From positions 1,488,001 through 1,552,000 of the forward strand of contig OZ244906.1 in assembly GCA_965221655.1 (NCBI GenBank): a stretch of DNA of 64,000 nucleotides, read 5' to 3'. Numbering within the stretch: position 1 is the stretch's first letter; every line of letters begins with the position of its first letter. The position numbers were made by a program, and so were the translations under genes. The notes under the pieces were generated by a model, which did no database searches, was not told the origin of the DNA, and was given only the letters and a program-made list of their open reading frames with translations. Source of the DNA: Bin107 sp965221655. Lineage in GTDB: Bacteria > UBA8248. Positions 1 to 7,181 of the stretch are shown one piece after another.

Positions 1-655
1 GATATTCCGCCCCCCGCACCTCCTTCGCACTCCCGCCCAGTATGACGGGGAGGCGCACCTCCGCCGCAATCGCTTCGAGTTGCGCACGGCTTTGCACCCC
101 CACCACGAATATGGCGTCCACCCCCGCCGCCTCGTATGCCTTGACGCGCGCGATGGCGTCCTCGGTGTTCGTCGTGCGCGGCGCACTCGTTCTGCCCGCG
201 ATGACGAGGTTCGGGTCCTGCCGCCCCTCGAGAGCGGCGCGCATCTTGCCGACGCCCTCCTCGATGGTGGTGAGCGCGGCGCCCGCGCCGAAGGGCTGGG
301 GCAAAACGGTGTCCTCTATGGAGAGGCCCGCCACGCCCGCCGTTTCGAGTTCCTCGACCGTGCGCTTTACGTTCAGGGCGTTGCCGTAGCCGTGGTCGGC
401 GTCCACGAGGAGAGGAATCTCCATGGCGCGGTTGATGCGCAGGGCCTGCTCGGCGAATTCGGTAAGAGTCAACAAAATGAAATCGGGCGCGCCCAGTACG
501 GTGAGCGAGGCGGTCGAGCCCGCGAATATGCCGACCTCGAAACCCAGATCCTCCGCCATGCGCGCCGTAAGGGGGTCGTACACCGAGGCGGGATGCACGC
601 ATCTCCCGCCCGCGAGCAGAGCGCGGAACTTCTCGCGCCTCGGGGTCCAGTTCAT
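1..655 (-). CDS. Oxaloacetate decarboxylase-type protein, ICL/PEP mutase superfamily (3' end cut by window edge)
   Basis: The visible 218 residues form the N-terminal three quarters of an isocitrate lyase/PEP mutase-fold enzyme of the oxaloacetate decarboxylase (PA4872-like) subgroup, which is about 290 residues long. Family landmarks visible are CVHPASVYDPLTARMAEDLG near the start, the metal-site stretch VDADHGYGNALN, SIEDTVLPQ, and VIAGRTSA. The family uses Mg2+ to cleave or decarboxylate 2-oxo acids in the cytoplasm. The ATG at 655 follows a GGGAGGGG ribosome-binding site 26 nt after the stop of the upstream YCII gene, so the two are probably cotranscribed. The C-terminal lid helices lie outside the window. 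The exact substrate is inferred from family resemblance only. Confidence 0.85.
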   Translation of the reverse strand, partial: MNWTPRREKFRALLAGGRCVHPASVYDPLTARMAEDLGFEVGIFAGSTASLTVLGAPDFILLTLTEFAEQALRINRAMEIPLLVDADHGYGNALNVKRTVEELETAGVAGLSIEDTVLPQPFGAGAALTTIEEGVGKMRAALEGRQDPNLVIAGRTSAPRTTNTEDAIARVKAYEAAGVDAIFVVGVQSRAQLEAIAAEVRLPVILGGSAKEVRGAEY

Positions 656-680
656 GGCGTCCACCCCTCCCGGCGGCGCG

Positions 681-1073
681 TCACAGCACCTCCCTCCCGC
701 CGTCGGAGTAGGTGATCCGCATCGTCACGGAGCCTTCGTTCAGCAGCCAGGGGCGTACGGTGAACGTGCGCGCTCCGCTCGCGTGCATGGGGTCGGACTC
801 GGCGATTTGCCGCGCCTCCGCCAACGACCCGGCGCGCACGATGACCATGCCCTCCCCCTCCCAGGATTGTTCGTCGTCCGTCCAGAAGGGTCCCGCACCG
901 AACATGATGCCCTTCTGCTCGAGTTCGACCTGAAAGGCGAGATGGGCCTCGAGGTTCTCCATCACGGGTCCCAGACCGTCCGCAGGAGTGGTGAAGTAGA
1001 CGTATAACTGCTTTTGCAGGCAGCCCGCGCTGGCGTTCAGCACGTCCTGCGCACTGATGTGCGGCTCGCTCAT
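681..1073 (-). CDS. YCII-related domain protein
   Basis: A 130-residue cytoplasmic protein with the YCII (dimeric alpha-beta barrel) pattern. It has a conserved His in AHLAFQVELEQKGIMFGAGP, then the ARQIAESDPMH segment with the conserved Asp, then a beta strand rich in FTVRPW. YCII proteins are small enzymes or accessory domains of mostly unknown reaction, and some act as lactone or muconolactone-type lyases. The start at ATG 1073 has GGGAG six bases upstream. It is the first gene of a two-gene unit with the oxaloacetate decarboxylase-type gene, so a role in the same small-acid catabolism is plausible but unproven. Confidence 0.75.
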   Translation of the reverse strand: MSEPHISAQDVLNASAGCLQKQLYVYFTTPADGLGPVMENLEAHLAFQVELEQKGIMFGAGPFWTDDEQSWEGEGMVIVRAGSLAEARQIAESDPMHASGARTFTVRPWLLNEGSVTMRITYSDGGREVL

Positions 1074-1126
1074 TATCGCTCCCGTCCGAGAAGATGTGGA
1101 ATCGTGTCCAGATGCAGGGTGCGGAC

Positions 1127-1135
1127 ACTATAGCA
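1127..1135 (-). promoter_or_regulatory. Extended -10 promoter for the YCII gene
   Basis: Read on the minus strand this is TGCTATAGT, a TGn-extended -10 box 54 nt upstream of the YCII start codon. No good -35 box lies 16-18 nt upstream. The same extended form recurs before three other genes in this window. Confidence 0.4.
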
Positions 1136-1212
1136 CTTTTCCCCGCTCCGGACAGAGCGCAGGGGTGGCGCCCTTCGCCGCGCCGGACGGTCTCCCGGGC
1201 CAGCGCGGTGCG

Positions 1213-1665
1213 TCAGGTGTGCGGATGCGCGTCTTCTTCTTTGCGCACCGCTCCGCCGACCACGATGGCCGCGCTCAGCAGTATCAGGTTCTTGATGATG
1301 TATTGCCCCTCGAGCGTGGGTGCGAAGGGAATTTGCTCGAAGCAGACCTCGGGCAGGAGGAAGAGGGGCAGCACCGTCCCCGGCATTTGCACAAAGAGCA
1401 GGAACAGCGCGACGCGGATGAGTGGACGAAAGAGCAGACCCACCCCTATCGCCACCTCCCACCAGCCCAGCAGGGGGATGAAGAAATCCGGGGGAAGCCA
1501 GTAGACCGTGCGGCGTACGAGTTCGTCCGCCGCACTCATCCCGAAGGGTTTGAGGATGCCGAACCAGATGAAGATGACGGCGAGCGAAATGCGCAGGCAC
1601 AACCTGCCGTAGCGGTTCATCCAGCCCGCGATGTGGCGATCGATTCGCTCGAAACTGGGGGACAC
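1213..1665 (-). CDS. DoxX/YkgB-like integral membrane protein
   Basis: A 150-residue four-helix membrane protein of the DoxX/DUF417 (YkgB) type. Hydrophobic segments lie near residues 22-40, 60-80, 83-100 and 120-135. Recognisable stretches are AVIFIWFGILKPFG, GWWEVAIGVGLLFRPL and EGQYIIKNLIL. The function of the family is not settled; it has been tied to membrane redox or osmotic responses. The reading frame is open upstream to 1872, but a perfect TATAAT lies at 1745-1750. I therefore place the start at GTG 1665, which has GGAAG eight bases upstream; ATG 1620 is an alternative. It is divergent from the hydrolase at 1893. Confidence 0.65.
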   Translation of the reverse strand: MSPSFERIDRHIAGWMNRYGRLCLRISLAVIFIWFGILKPFGMSAADELVRRTVYWLPPDFFIPLLGWWEVAIGVGLLFRPLIRVALFLLFVQMPGTVLPLFLLPEVCFEQIPFAPTLEGQYIIKNLILLSAAIVVGGAVRKEEDAHPHT

Positions 1666-1744
1666 GGCACCATCTTCCGTACGGCGGCAGGCCAATGGTC
1701 TCGGCATTTCTGCGCCAAACCCGCAGGGGCGGGCTTCCAAAGCC

Positions 1745-1750
1745 ATTATA
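1745..1750 (-). promoter_or_regulatory. -10 box for the DoxX-like gene
   Basis: TATAAT on the minus strand. A TTGGCG lies 19 nt further upstream, which is a poor -35 at a long spacing. If used, transcription starts near 1738, which rules out the longer upstream starts of the DoxX-like frame. Confidence 0.4.
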
Positions 1751-1786
1751 GGCGCACGGAGGAGAATTCCGCCAATCTCGCTCAAA

Positions 1787-1815
1787 TTGAAAAACGCAGC
1801 GCCTTCGCGCATAAT
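1787..1815 (+). promoter_or_regulatory. Sigma70-type promoter for the CocE/NonD hydrolase
   Basis: TTGAAA at 1787-1792, a 17-nt spacer, then CATAAT at 1810-1815. Both boxes match the consensus at five of six positions. The predicted start is near 1822, giving a leader of about 70 nt to the ATG at 1893. It is arranged back to back with the minus-strand -10 at 1745. Confidence 0.55.
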
Positions 1816-1892
1816 ACCCGGATTCCAAGAGTGCCAAGAGAAGCCGCGGCTTTCTGGGCAGCGGCGCCCCACCCTCTAACCGGGAGGTGTCT

Positions 1893-3620
1893 ATGATCAT
1901 CGAACGCGACTTGCCCGTCAAAATGGACGACGGGGTGGTGCTGCGGGTCGACGTCTACCGGCCCGACACCAAGGCGAAGGTGCCGGTCGTCATGGCGGGC
2001 GGCCCCTACGGCAAAGGGGTCAAGTACCAGGAACACTACAAGCCGCTGTGGGATTCGCTGGTGAAAATGCACCCCGACGTGCTGTCGGGCTCCCAGCATC
2101 GCTGGCTGACGTGGGAGACGGTCGACCCGGAAATCTGGGTGCCCTGGGGCTATGCCTGCGTACGCCTCGACTCGCGCGGCGCGGGACGCTCGCCCGGCTA
2201 CCTCGACATTTTCTCTCCCCGCGAGACGAAGGACTTCGCCATCGCCATCGAATGGGCGGGCAAGCAGAAATGGTCGAACGGCAAGGTAGGCCTGAACGGC
2301 GTCTCCTATTACGCCATCAACCAGTGGCAGGTCGCCGCCTTACAGCCCAAGCACCTCACGGCCATGATTCCCTGGGAAGGGGCTGCGGACCACTACCGCG
2401 ACTGGGCGCGCCACGGCGGCATCCTCTCGAACAAGTTCATGGAAATCTGGTACCCCCGCCAGGTCGAGGCGGTGCAGCACGGCAACCCCCGCGGCCCGCG
2501 CGACCACTGGATGAAGACACGCTCGACGGGTCCGGCGACGCTATCCAAAGACAAACTCGTCGACAACCGCGCCGACACGCTCGAGAACTTCCTCGTCCGC
2601 GAGATGGACGACGACTGGTATCGCTCGCGCTCACCCGATTGGTCGAAAGTGAAGGTTCCTTTCCTGAGTGCGGCGAGCTGGGCGGGCTTCGGCCTCCACC
2701 CGCGCGGCAACTTCGAGGCCTTCACGCAGGCGGCTTCTCAGGAAAAATGGCTCGAGGGGCATCCCGGCAGGCACGAGGAATGGTTTTATCTCGAATACGG
2801 GATGCAGCTGCAAAAGCGCTTTTTCGACTACTACCTCAAGGGCGAGAAAAACGGCTGGAACAAGGAGCCCCGGGTGTGGCTCAACCTGCGGCGCCCGTTC
2901 ACCGACGAGGTCGAGCTGCGCAAGGAGCGCGAATGGCCCCTCAAGGGCACCAAATGGACGAAGCTCTACCTCCACACGGGCGGCAAGGGCAAGCTCGACT
3001 GGACGCCGCCCAAGGCCAAGCGCACGAAGACCTTCCGCGCCCTCACCCGGGGCGTCACCTTCATGACGCCGCCGCTCAAGGAGGAAACCGAAATCACCGG
3101 CCCCATTGCGGCCAAACTCTTCGTCTCCTCCTCCACGCGGGACGCCGACTTGTTCCTCACCGTTCAGGCCTTCTCTCCCAAGGGACGTGAGGTCTACTTC
3201 CAGGGCACGGTCGACCCCAAGACGCCGCTCGCACAGGGCTGGCTGCGCGCCTCGCACAGAAAACTGGATACGGAGAAATCCGAACCCTGGCGCCCCTACC
3301 ACACCCACGACGACAAGCAGCCACTCATACCGGGTCGCATCTACGAGCTCGACATCGAAATCTGGCCCCAGTGCATCGTGCTGCCCAAGGGGTTTAGGCT
3401 TTCGCTCAACGTCGCGGGACAGGATTTCGACAGACCCGGACCCGCCGTGCAGGCCTACGTGCCCTCGCGCGGCTCGGGGCCGTTTTTGCACGACCACCCC
3501 ATCGACAGGCGCAAGGACGTCTTCGGCGGGCGCACCACGCTGCACGCCGGCGCGAACCACCAGGCGTACCTGCTCTTGCCGGTCATCCCCAAAAACCGGC
3601 GCGGCGCGGTGGTGAAGTAG
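1893..3620 (+). CDS. CocE/NonD family alpha/beta hydrolase (X-Pro dipeptidyl-peptidase S15 type)
   Basis: A 575-residue hydrolase with an N-terminal S15 alpha/beta hydrolase domain (residues 1-320) and a C-terminal jelly-roll PepX_C-like domain (about 340-575). The nucleophile is S138 in KVGLNGVSYY. The oxyanion region is visible in VMAGGPYGKG. A catalytic His is likely at H290 or H294 in EGHPGRHEEW. The acid that CocE has in a GWYD motif is not seen at the equivalent place, which reads ASWAGFGLHPRGN. The family cleaves esters, amides or acyl-dipeptides, and the substrate here is unknown. No signal peptide is seen. ATG 1893 has GGGAGG five bases upstream, better than an in-frame GTG at 1887. 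It is a single-gene unit with its own promoter and terminator. Confidence 0.85.
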   Translation: MIIERDLPVKMDDGVVLRVDVYRPDTKAKVPVVMAGGPYGKGVKYQEHYKPLWDSLVKMHPDVLSGSQHRWLTWETVDPEIWVPWGYACVRLDSRGAGRSPGYLDIFSPRETKDFAIAIEWAGKQKWSNGKVGLNGVSYYAINQWQVAALQPKHLTAMIPWEGAADHYRDWARHGGILSNKFMEIWYPRQVEAVQHGNPRGPRDHWMKTRSTGPATLSKDKLVDNRADTLENFLVREMDDDWYRSRSPDWSKVKVPFLSAASWAGFGLHPRGNFEAFTQAASQEKWLEGHPGRHEEWFYLEYGMQLQKRFFDYYLKGEKNGWNKEPRVWLNLRRPFTDEVELRKEREWPLKGTKWTKLYLHTGGKGKLDWTPPKAKRTKTFRALTRGVTFMTPPLKEETEITGPIAAKLFVSSSTRDADLFLTVQAFSPKGREVYFQGTVDPKTPLAQGWLRASHRKLDTEKSEPWRPYHTHDDKQPLIPGRIYELDIEIWPQCIVLPKGFRLSLNVAGQDFDRPGPAVQAYVPSRGSGPFLHDHPIDRRKDVFGGRTTLHAGANHQAYLLLPVIPKNRRGAVVK

Positions 3621-3671
3621 GGGGTAATGACGAAACGAGTCTCAGCCTAGCCTGCACGCAAGAGCCATAAA

Positions 3672-3720
3672 CCATCGGGCCGGGGGGCATCACCCTCCGG
3701 CCCGGTGGCTTCTTTGCTTT
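3672..3720 (+). terminator. Rho-independent terminator after the hydrolase gene
   Basis: A 16-bp stem (3672-3687 with 3693-3708, two G-U wobbles) closes a 5-nt loop and is followed by CTTCTTTGCTTT. It lies 51 nt after the stop codon. The poly-T is imperfect, but the stem is very stable. Confidence 0.75.
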
Positions 3721-3828
3721 CCTACGCAGGAACCACCTTCTGCGCAGATATAAAAATGTTCGAATTGTCCCAGAACAGATAAACCTGCGGGTCGTGCACG
3801 GGTGAACCGCCTTTGCTCGGGCTTTCCA

Positions 3829-3904
3829 TGGTGGGCGGGAGAGGGTTCGAACCTCCGACCTATGCCTTGTAAGGGCACCGCTCTTCCAGCTGAGCTACCC
3901 GCCC
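3829..3904 (-). tRNA. tRNA-Val (anticodon TAC)
   Basis: A complete 76-nt cloverleaf on the minus strand. The acceptor stem is GGGCGGG paired with CCCGCCC. The D arm is GCTC/GAGC-like with AGCTGGAAG in the loop. The anticodon loop is CTTACAA, giving anticodon TAC for GTA valine codons. The T arm contains GGTTCGAACC, and the 3' CCA is encoded. It lies 65 nt downstream of the M29 aminopeptidase gene on the same strand and could be cotranscribed with it. Confidence 0.97.
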
Positions 3905-3969
3905 GAACAAGCCGGGGCGTCGAGAATACCATCTCGCAGGGGGCGCGGCCACCCCGACGAGCGGCTCGC

Positions 3970-5091
3970 CTATATCTGCAATTCGCCGTTCTTGGAGAAG
4001 AGCTTCCCATCCACGTATACCTCGCCGCCCTCGCGCAGGTCGCACACCATGTCCCAGTGCAGGGCGGAGTCGTTCTTCGAGCCGCTCTGGGGATAGCCCT
4101 TGCCCAGGGCGAGGTGGAGGGTGCCGCCTATCTTCTCGTCGAACAGCGTGTTCTTCGTAAAACGCTGGATGCCGTAGTTGAGGCCGAAGGCGAACTCCCC
4201 CACCCGCCTGGCGCCCTCGTCCATGCCGATCATGGATTTGAGAAAGGCTTCGTTCTTCTCCGCGCGCGCCTCGACGACCTCGCCCTTCTCGAAGGCGAGT
4301 TCCACACCCTCCACCTCGCGCCCCGAGATACAGGCGGGAAAGGAGTAGCGAATCTTGCCGTCGATCTTCCGCTCCTGCGGACCGGTGAATATCTCCCCGT
4401 CCGGGAAGTTGTTGTGCCCCGAGCAGTTCATGAACGGACGCCCGGCGATGCCCACCCTGAGGTCCGTGCCCGGCGCGCCGATTTCCACCACCTTGCGGCC
4501 CTTGAGATAGCGAATCACCCGCGCCTGGCGCTTGTCGAGCGCGCGCCAGCGGCGGATGCCGCCCGGCTCGTCGGCGAAACACGCACCGAAGACGAAATCC
4601 TCATATTCGCCCAGCCCCATTTCCGCGTCCTGCGCGTAGGCTTCAGTGGGAAACAGCGTGAGCGTCCAGCGCAGCCCATCCTTCCCCGTCTGCTCGTAGC
4701 GGGCGGCGCGCTTCATGAAGGTCTCCATAATGGGCTGCCTGGCCTTCGAGGCGAGGGTTTGTTTTTTCGCGTCCACGCCCGAGAGGCGCCGGGTGTTCGT
4801 CTCCGAAAGAACGTTGATGACGACGTCGAGGTTTTCGATTTCGAACTGCCGCACGGGCGAGAGGTGCATCAGCTGCGCCCGGCTGGCGTGGCGGTAGAAA
4901 ATCTCGTCCAGCCCCGGTAGTGCGACGTCGGTATAGGCAAAGGCCCGCCGCCTCACGCACTCCGCATAGAGGGCGCGAATCAGGGGAGCGGCTGCGACGC
5001 CGCCCCGAATGGCCACAAGATCGCCGCGCTTCACCTGCGCCGAATATCCGGTGACGATCTCCGCCATCCGTTCCACGCGCACATCTTCCAT
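3970..5091 (-). CDS. M29 family aminopeptidase (thermophilic metallopeptidase, AmpS/AmpT type)
   Basis: A 373-residue cytoplasmic metallo-aminopeptidase that removes N-terminal residues from peptides. All ligands of the dinuclear metal site of the M29 family can be placed: E233 (FPDGEIFTGP), E299 (VGEFAFGLN), H326 (GGTLHLALGKG), Y333, H345 and D347 (ALHWDMV). The N-terminal Rossmann-like domain occupies residues 1-200. Length agrees with the family, which is about 370-410 residues. ATG 5091 has GGGAGA six bases upstream. It is divergent from the two-domain gene at 5350, with a palindromic site between them. The tRNA-Val gene follows downstream. Confidence 0.92.
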   Translation of the reverse strand: MEDVRVERMAEIVTGYSAQVKRGDLVAIRGGVAAAPLIRALYAECVRRRAFAYTDVALPGLDEIFYRHASRAQLMHLSPVRQFEIENLDVVINVLSETNTRRLSGVDAKKQTLASKARQPIMETFMKRAARYEQTGKDGLRWTLTLFPTEAYAQDAEMGLGEYEDFVFGACFADEPGGIRRWRALDKRQARVIRYLKGRKVVEIGAPGTDLRVGIAGRPFMNCSGHNNFPDGEIFTGPQERKIDGKIRYSFPACISGREVEGVELAFEKGEVVEARAEKNEAFLKSMIGMDEGARRVGEFAFGLNYGIQRFTKNTLFDEKIGGTLHLALGKGYPQSGSKNDSALHWDMVCDLREGGEVYVDGKLFSKNGELQI

Positions 5092-5207
5092 CTGCTGTCT
5101 CCCGTCGTGATTCGTTCGGCGGCAGCACCACGAAGTGGCGCCCCTCCGTCATGATACAACAAAACGAACGGGCGGTTCAGCACGAGCCAAACGCGCCCGA
5201 GCGGCAA

Positions 5208-5225
5208 TTTTATGACGTCATAAAA
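5208..5225. promoter_or_regulatory. 18-bp perfect palindrome between divergent genes (candidate operator)
   Basis: TTTTATGAC followed directly by its reverse complement GTCATAAAA. It is centred in the 258-bp gap between the aminopeptidase (minus) and the two-domain gene (plus). It lies about 52 nt upstream of a minus-strand TATCAT (-10-like, 5151-5156) and about 75 nt upstream of the plus-strand TATACT. A dimeric regulator could act on both genes, but which regulator cannot be told. Confidence 0.45.
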
Positions 5226-5254
5226 ATTTGAAACAAAAGAGTTTATCCACGAAC

Positions 5255-5308
5255 AGCCCTTCCGTCGGCGTCGTTTCGTAGCGAAAAGGGCTGGGGTCGT
5301 GCTATACT
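5255..5308 (+). promoter_or_regulatory. Extended -10 promoter with inverted repeats in the -35 region
   Basis: TGCTATACT at 5300-5308 is a TGn-extended -10. No TTGACA-like box is present. Instead the -35 position is filled by TTTCG-TAG-CGAAA (5274-5286) nested inside AGCCCTT (5255-5261) and AAGGGCT (5286-5292). This is consistent with a regulator binding over the promoter of the gene at 5350. Confidence 0.4.
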
Positions 5309-5349
5309 ATGCGGATAAGCAATTCCTACCCGACGGGGAGGGATACATC

Positions 5350-5991
5350 ATGCCCAGACGCCACAAGGTGCGTCAATTCAAGCCCTATCTCATGCGCTAT
5401 CTGCACTCCAACGATCCGAACTACGAGCCCGTACTGCGCGATTTGCTCGAACACGAGCATGAAGTCTACGACGAGAGCACCATCGGGGCGGACGCGGACA
5501 TGGAACGCGGCCAAAGGCGCACGGAGACGTGGCACATCGTCTTCACCGAACTGACCGACATTCTCACCCCCTTTCATATCGAGCAACTCTTCGACCGTCT
5601 GGAGAAGGATTTTTCCGCCACCTGTCAGCTCTTGCGCGAGATGGCAAACCCCCAGCCCGTGGAGGACGCCTCCGGCTTCGGCCCCTATCTCATGCGCTAT
5701 CTGGACGCGAACGATCCGAACTACGAGCCCGTTCTGCGCGATTTGCTCGAACACGAACACGTGGTCTACGACGCCATTACGGCGAACGAGGAGGTGGACT
5801 TCCAGCGCGGAGATCGCGGAACGCACACCTGGCGCGCGGTTTACGACGAGCTGGGGAGCCTCCTCTCCCCCGGGCGCGTGGCGGAGCTCTTCGACAAGCT
5901 GGAGAAGGATTTCTCCTCTACCTGCCGCCTCTTTCACGAAATGGCCGAAGCGCAAAAGCTCATGGAAACCGAAGAAGGCGGGACCGGCTAG
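5350..5991 (+). CDS. Unknown protein of two tandem copies of one ~90-residue domain
   Basis: I do not recognise the family. The 213-residue soluble protein has two copies of the same domain at residues 10-99 and 110-199. They align without gaps at an offset of exactly 100 residues, with about 56 of 90 positions identical by eye. Shared blocks include PYLMRYL, NDPNYEPVLRDLLEHEH and LEKDFS-TC-L. Each copy is acidic and helical-looking, with a single Cys near its end. There is no signal peptide or membrane segment. ATG 5350 has GGGGAGGG seven bases upstream; the longer frame from 5299 starts inside the promoter -10 and is rejected. It is followed 104 nt later by the VOC gene on the same strand. 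Confidence 0.7.
   Translation: MPRRHKVRQFKPYLMRYLHSNDPNYEPVLRDLLEHEHEVYDESTIGADADMERGQRRTETWHIVFTELTDILTPFHIEQLFDRLEKDFSATCQLLREMANPQPVEDASGFGPYLMRYLDANDPNYEPVLRDLLEHEHVVYDAITANEEVDFQRGDRGTHTWRAVYDELGSLLSPGRVAELFDKLEKDFSSTCRLFHEMAEAQKLMETEEGGTG
5377..5946 (+). repeat. In-gene tandem duplication, period 300 bp
   Basis: Codons 10-99 (5377-5646) and 110-199 (5677-5946) are copies of one another. The first 75 bp of each are nearly identical at DNA level, for example CTATCTCATGCGCTATCTG, AACGATCCGAACTACGAGCC and GCGATTTGCTCGAACACGA. The later part has diverged, mostly conservatively. This suggests a fairly recent duplication or gene conversion of the 5' part. Confidence 0.85.
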
Positions 5992-6095
5992 GCCCGTTTG
6001 CCGCTTCTGGCGCAAACCCTGAAATCGTTTGCAACGCCCGGGGGAATCGGACGCGCCAACGTAGCCGACACAACCCACGAGGAGAGAATTTACGC

Positions 6096-6482
6096 ATGGC
6101 CACCTACGCATACGACCACCTCCACTTTCGGAGCGAAGACCCCCTCGCCGCCCGCGATTTCTGGATCGGGATGTTCGGCGCCACCGTCGAAGAAGAAAGA
6201 AAGCTGGGCGGTGCGCCCTCGTTCAGAATGGACCTGAACGGCATGACGTTTCTCGTCTCGGGCAGAGCCGAGGGAGAAGACCCTGTGCGCACGGGTTCGG
6301 AACCGCGCTACGGGCTGGACCACTTCGGGCTCCTGGTCGACGACATGGACGAGGCGCAAAGGGAACTCACCGAGAAGGGTGCGGAGTGGATTTGCGAGCC
6401 CTGGGAGATACGTCCCGGCGTGAAGATCGCCTTCATCAAGGGTCCCGACAACATCAGCATCGAAATGGCCCAGCGCGGCTGA
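6096..6482 (+). CDS. VOC (glyoxalase/bleomycin resistance/dioxygenase) superfamily protein
   Basis: A 128-residue protein with the paired beta-alpha-beta-beta-beta fold. The first half starts YDHLHFRSEDPLAARDFWIG and the second half YGLDHFGLLVDDMDEAQREL. The C-terminal strand ends in NISIEMAQ, with the usual metal-binding Glu. The His residues of HLHF and DHFG are the other likely ligands. The reaction is unknown; VOC members include lyases, isomerases and extradiol dioxygenases. ATG 6096 is preceded by GAGGAGAG. The gene lies 33 nt before the intradiol dioxygenase gene, so both may serve aromatic or small-molecule breakdown, an inference from position only. Confidence 0.85.
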   Translation: MATYAYDHLHFRSEDPLAARDFWIGMFGATVEEERKLGGAPSFRMDLNGMTFLVSGRAEGEDPVRTGSEPRYGLDHFGLLVDDMDEAQRELTEKGAEWICEPWEIRPGVKIAFIKGPDNISIEMAQRG

Positions 6483-6515
6483 GCGTCTCCACGCACCTCT
6501 GCCGGAGGCTTCCCC

Positions 6516-7139
6516 GTGAAGAAGTGGAACCGACGTGAATTGCTCGAAAAATCCCTCGCCGGGCTGACGGCAACGGCCGCATTCACCCTCATCCCCCGCA
6601 TCCCGCTCGCGCGCGGCGAGAAGCTGGCCCCGCCGTCGGGGGCGACTCCCTCAGACTCCCTGGGACCCTACTACAAGAAGGGCGCGCCCTTCCGCGGCTA
6701 TCTGGCGCCCGAGGGCGCAGCGGGCGTGCCCATGCTCATCCAGGGCCGCGTTTACGGAGCCGACACCCGCAAGGCGCTCGACGGCGCGACGATTGACGTA
6801 TGGCAGGCGGACGCGAAAGGCCGCTACCACGGAATGGACGAGGAGGAGAATTTTCTCTATCGCGCGCGCATGCGCACGACGCAGGGGGGCTTCTATCGTT
6901 TCCGCACCATCCGGCCCGGACACTACGGCTTCGCCCTCTGGGGGCGGCCTGCACACATCCATTACTACGTCCGCCATTCCGACTACCGGCCCCTGGTAAC
7001 GCAACTCTACTTCGAAGGCGACCCCAGGCTGGGCGCACGCGAACGCGCCAGACCCTCCCTCATCGCCGCGGTGCGGAAGATTCAGTTGGAAAAAACCTAC
7101 GAGGCGGCGCGCTTCGACATCGTCCTCGCGCCCAGATAG
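6516..7139 (+). CDS. Intradiol ring-cleavage dioxygenase family protein, apparently exported
   Basis: A 207-residue protein of the protocatechuate/catechol intradiol dioxygenase fold. The four non-haem Fe(III) ligands can be placed at Y104 (KGRYHG), Y137 (PGHYGF), H147 and H149 (RPAHIHY). The upstream SLGPYY motif and the DVWQAD core are also typical. The N-terminus NRRELLEKSLAG followed by a hydrophobic stretch to about residue 27 resembles a Tat signal, so the enzyme is probably periplasmic or surface-exposed, unlike the cytoplasmic catabolic dioxygenases. The GTG start at 6516 has GGAGG seven bases upstream. It is shorter than PcaH and may act alone on a catechol-like or phenolic compound. 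The true substrate is unknown. Confidence 0.85.
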   Translation: MKKWNRRELLEKSLAGLTATAAFTLIPRIPLARGEKLAPPSGATPSDSLGPYYKKGAPFRGYLAPEGAAGVPMLIQGRVYGADTRKALDGATIDVWQADAKGRYHGMDEEENFLYRARMRTTQGGFYRFRTIRPGHYGFALWGRPAHIHYYVRHSDYRPLVTQLYFEGDPRLGARERARPSLIAAVRKIQLEKTYEAARFDIVLAPR

Positions 7140-7181
7140 GGAGCCCGCGAAGCGCCGGGTCCAGGGTCGGCGCCCCCGCGC

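Noticed and set aside
1213..1872. Long form of the DoxX-like protein (219 residues)
   Set aside because: The extra N-terminus covers a TATAAT box and the divergent promoter, is not membrane-like, and is not part of the family.
7152..7173. GCGCCG/CGGCGC hairpin between convergent genes as a terminator
   Set aside because: Only six base pairs with a 10-nt loop and no T-tract on either strand.
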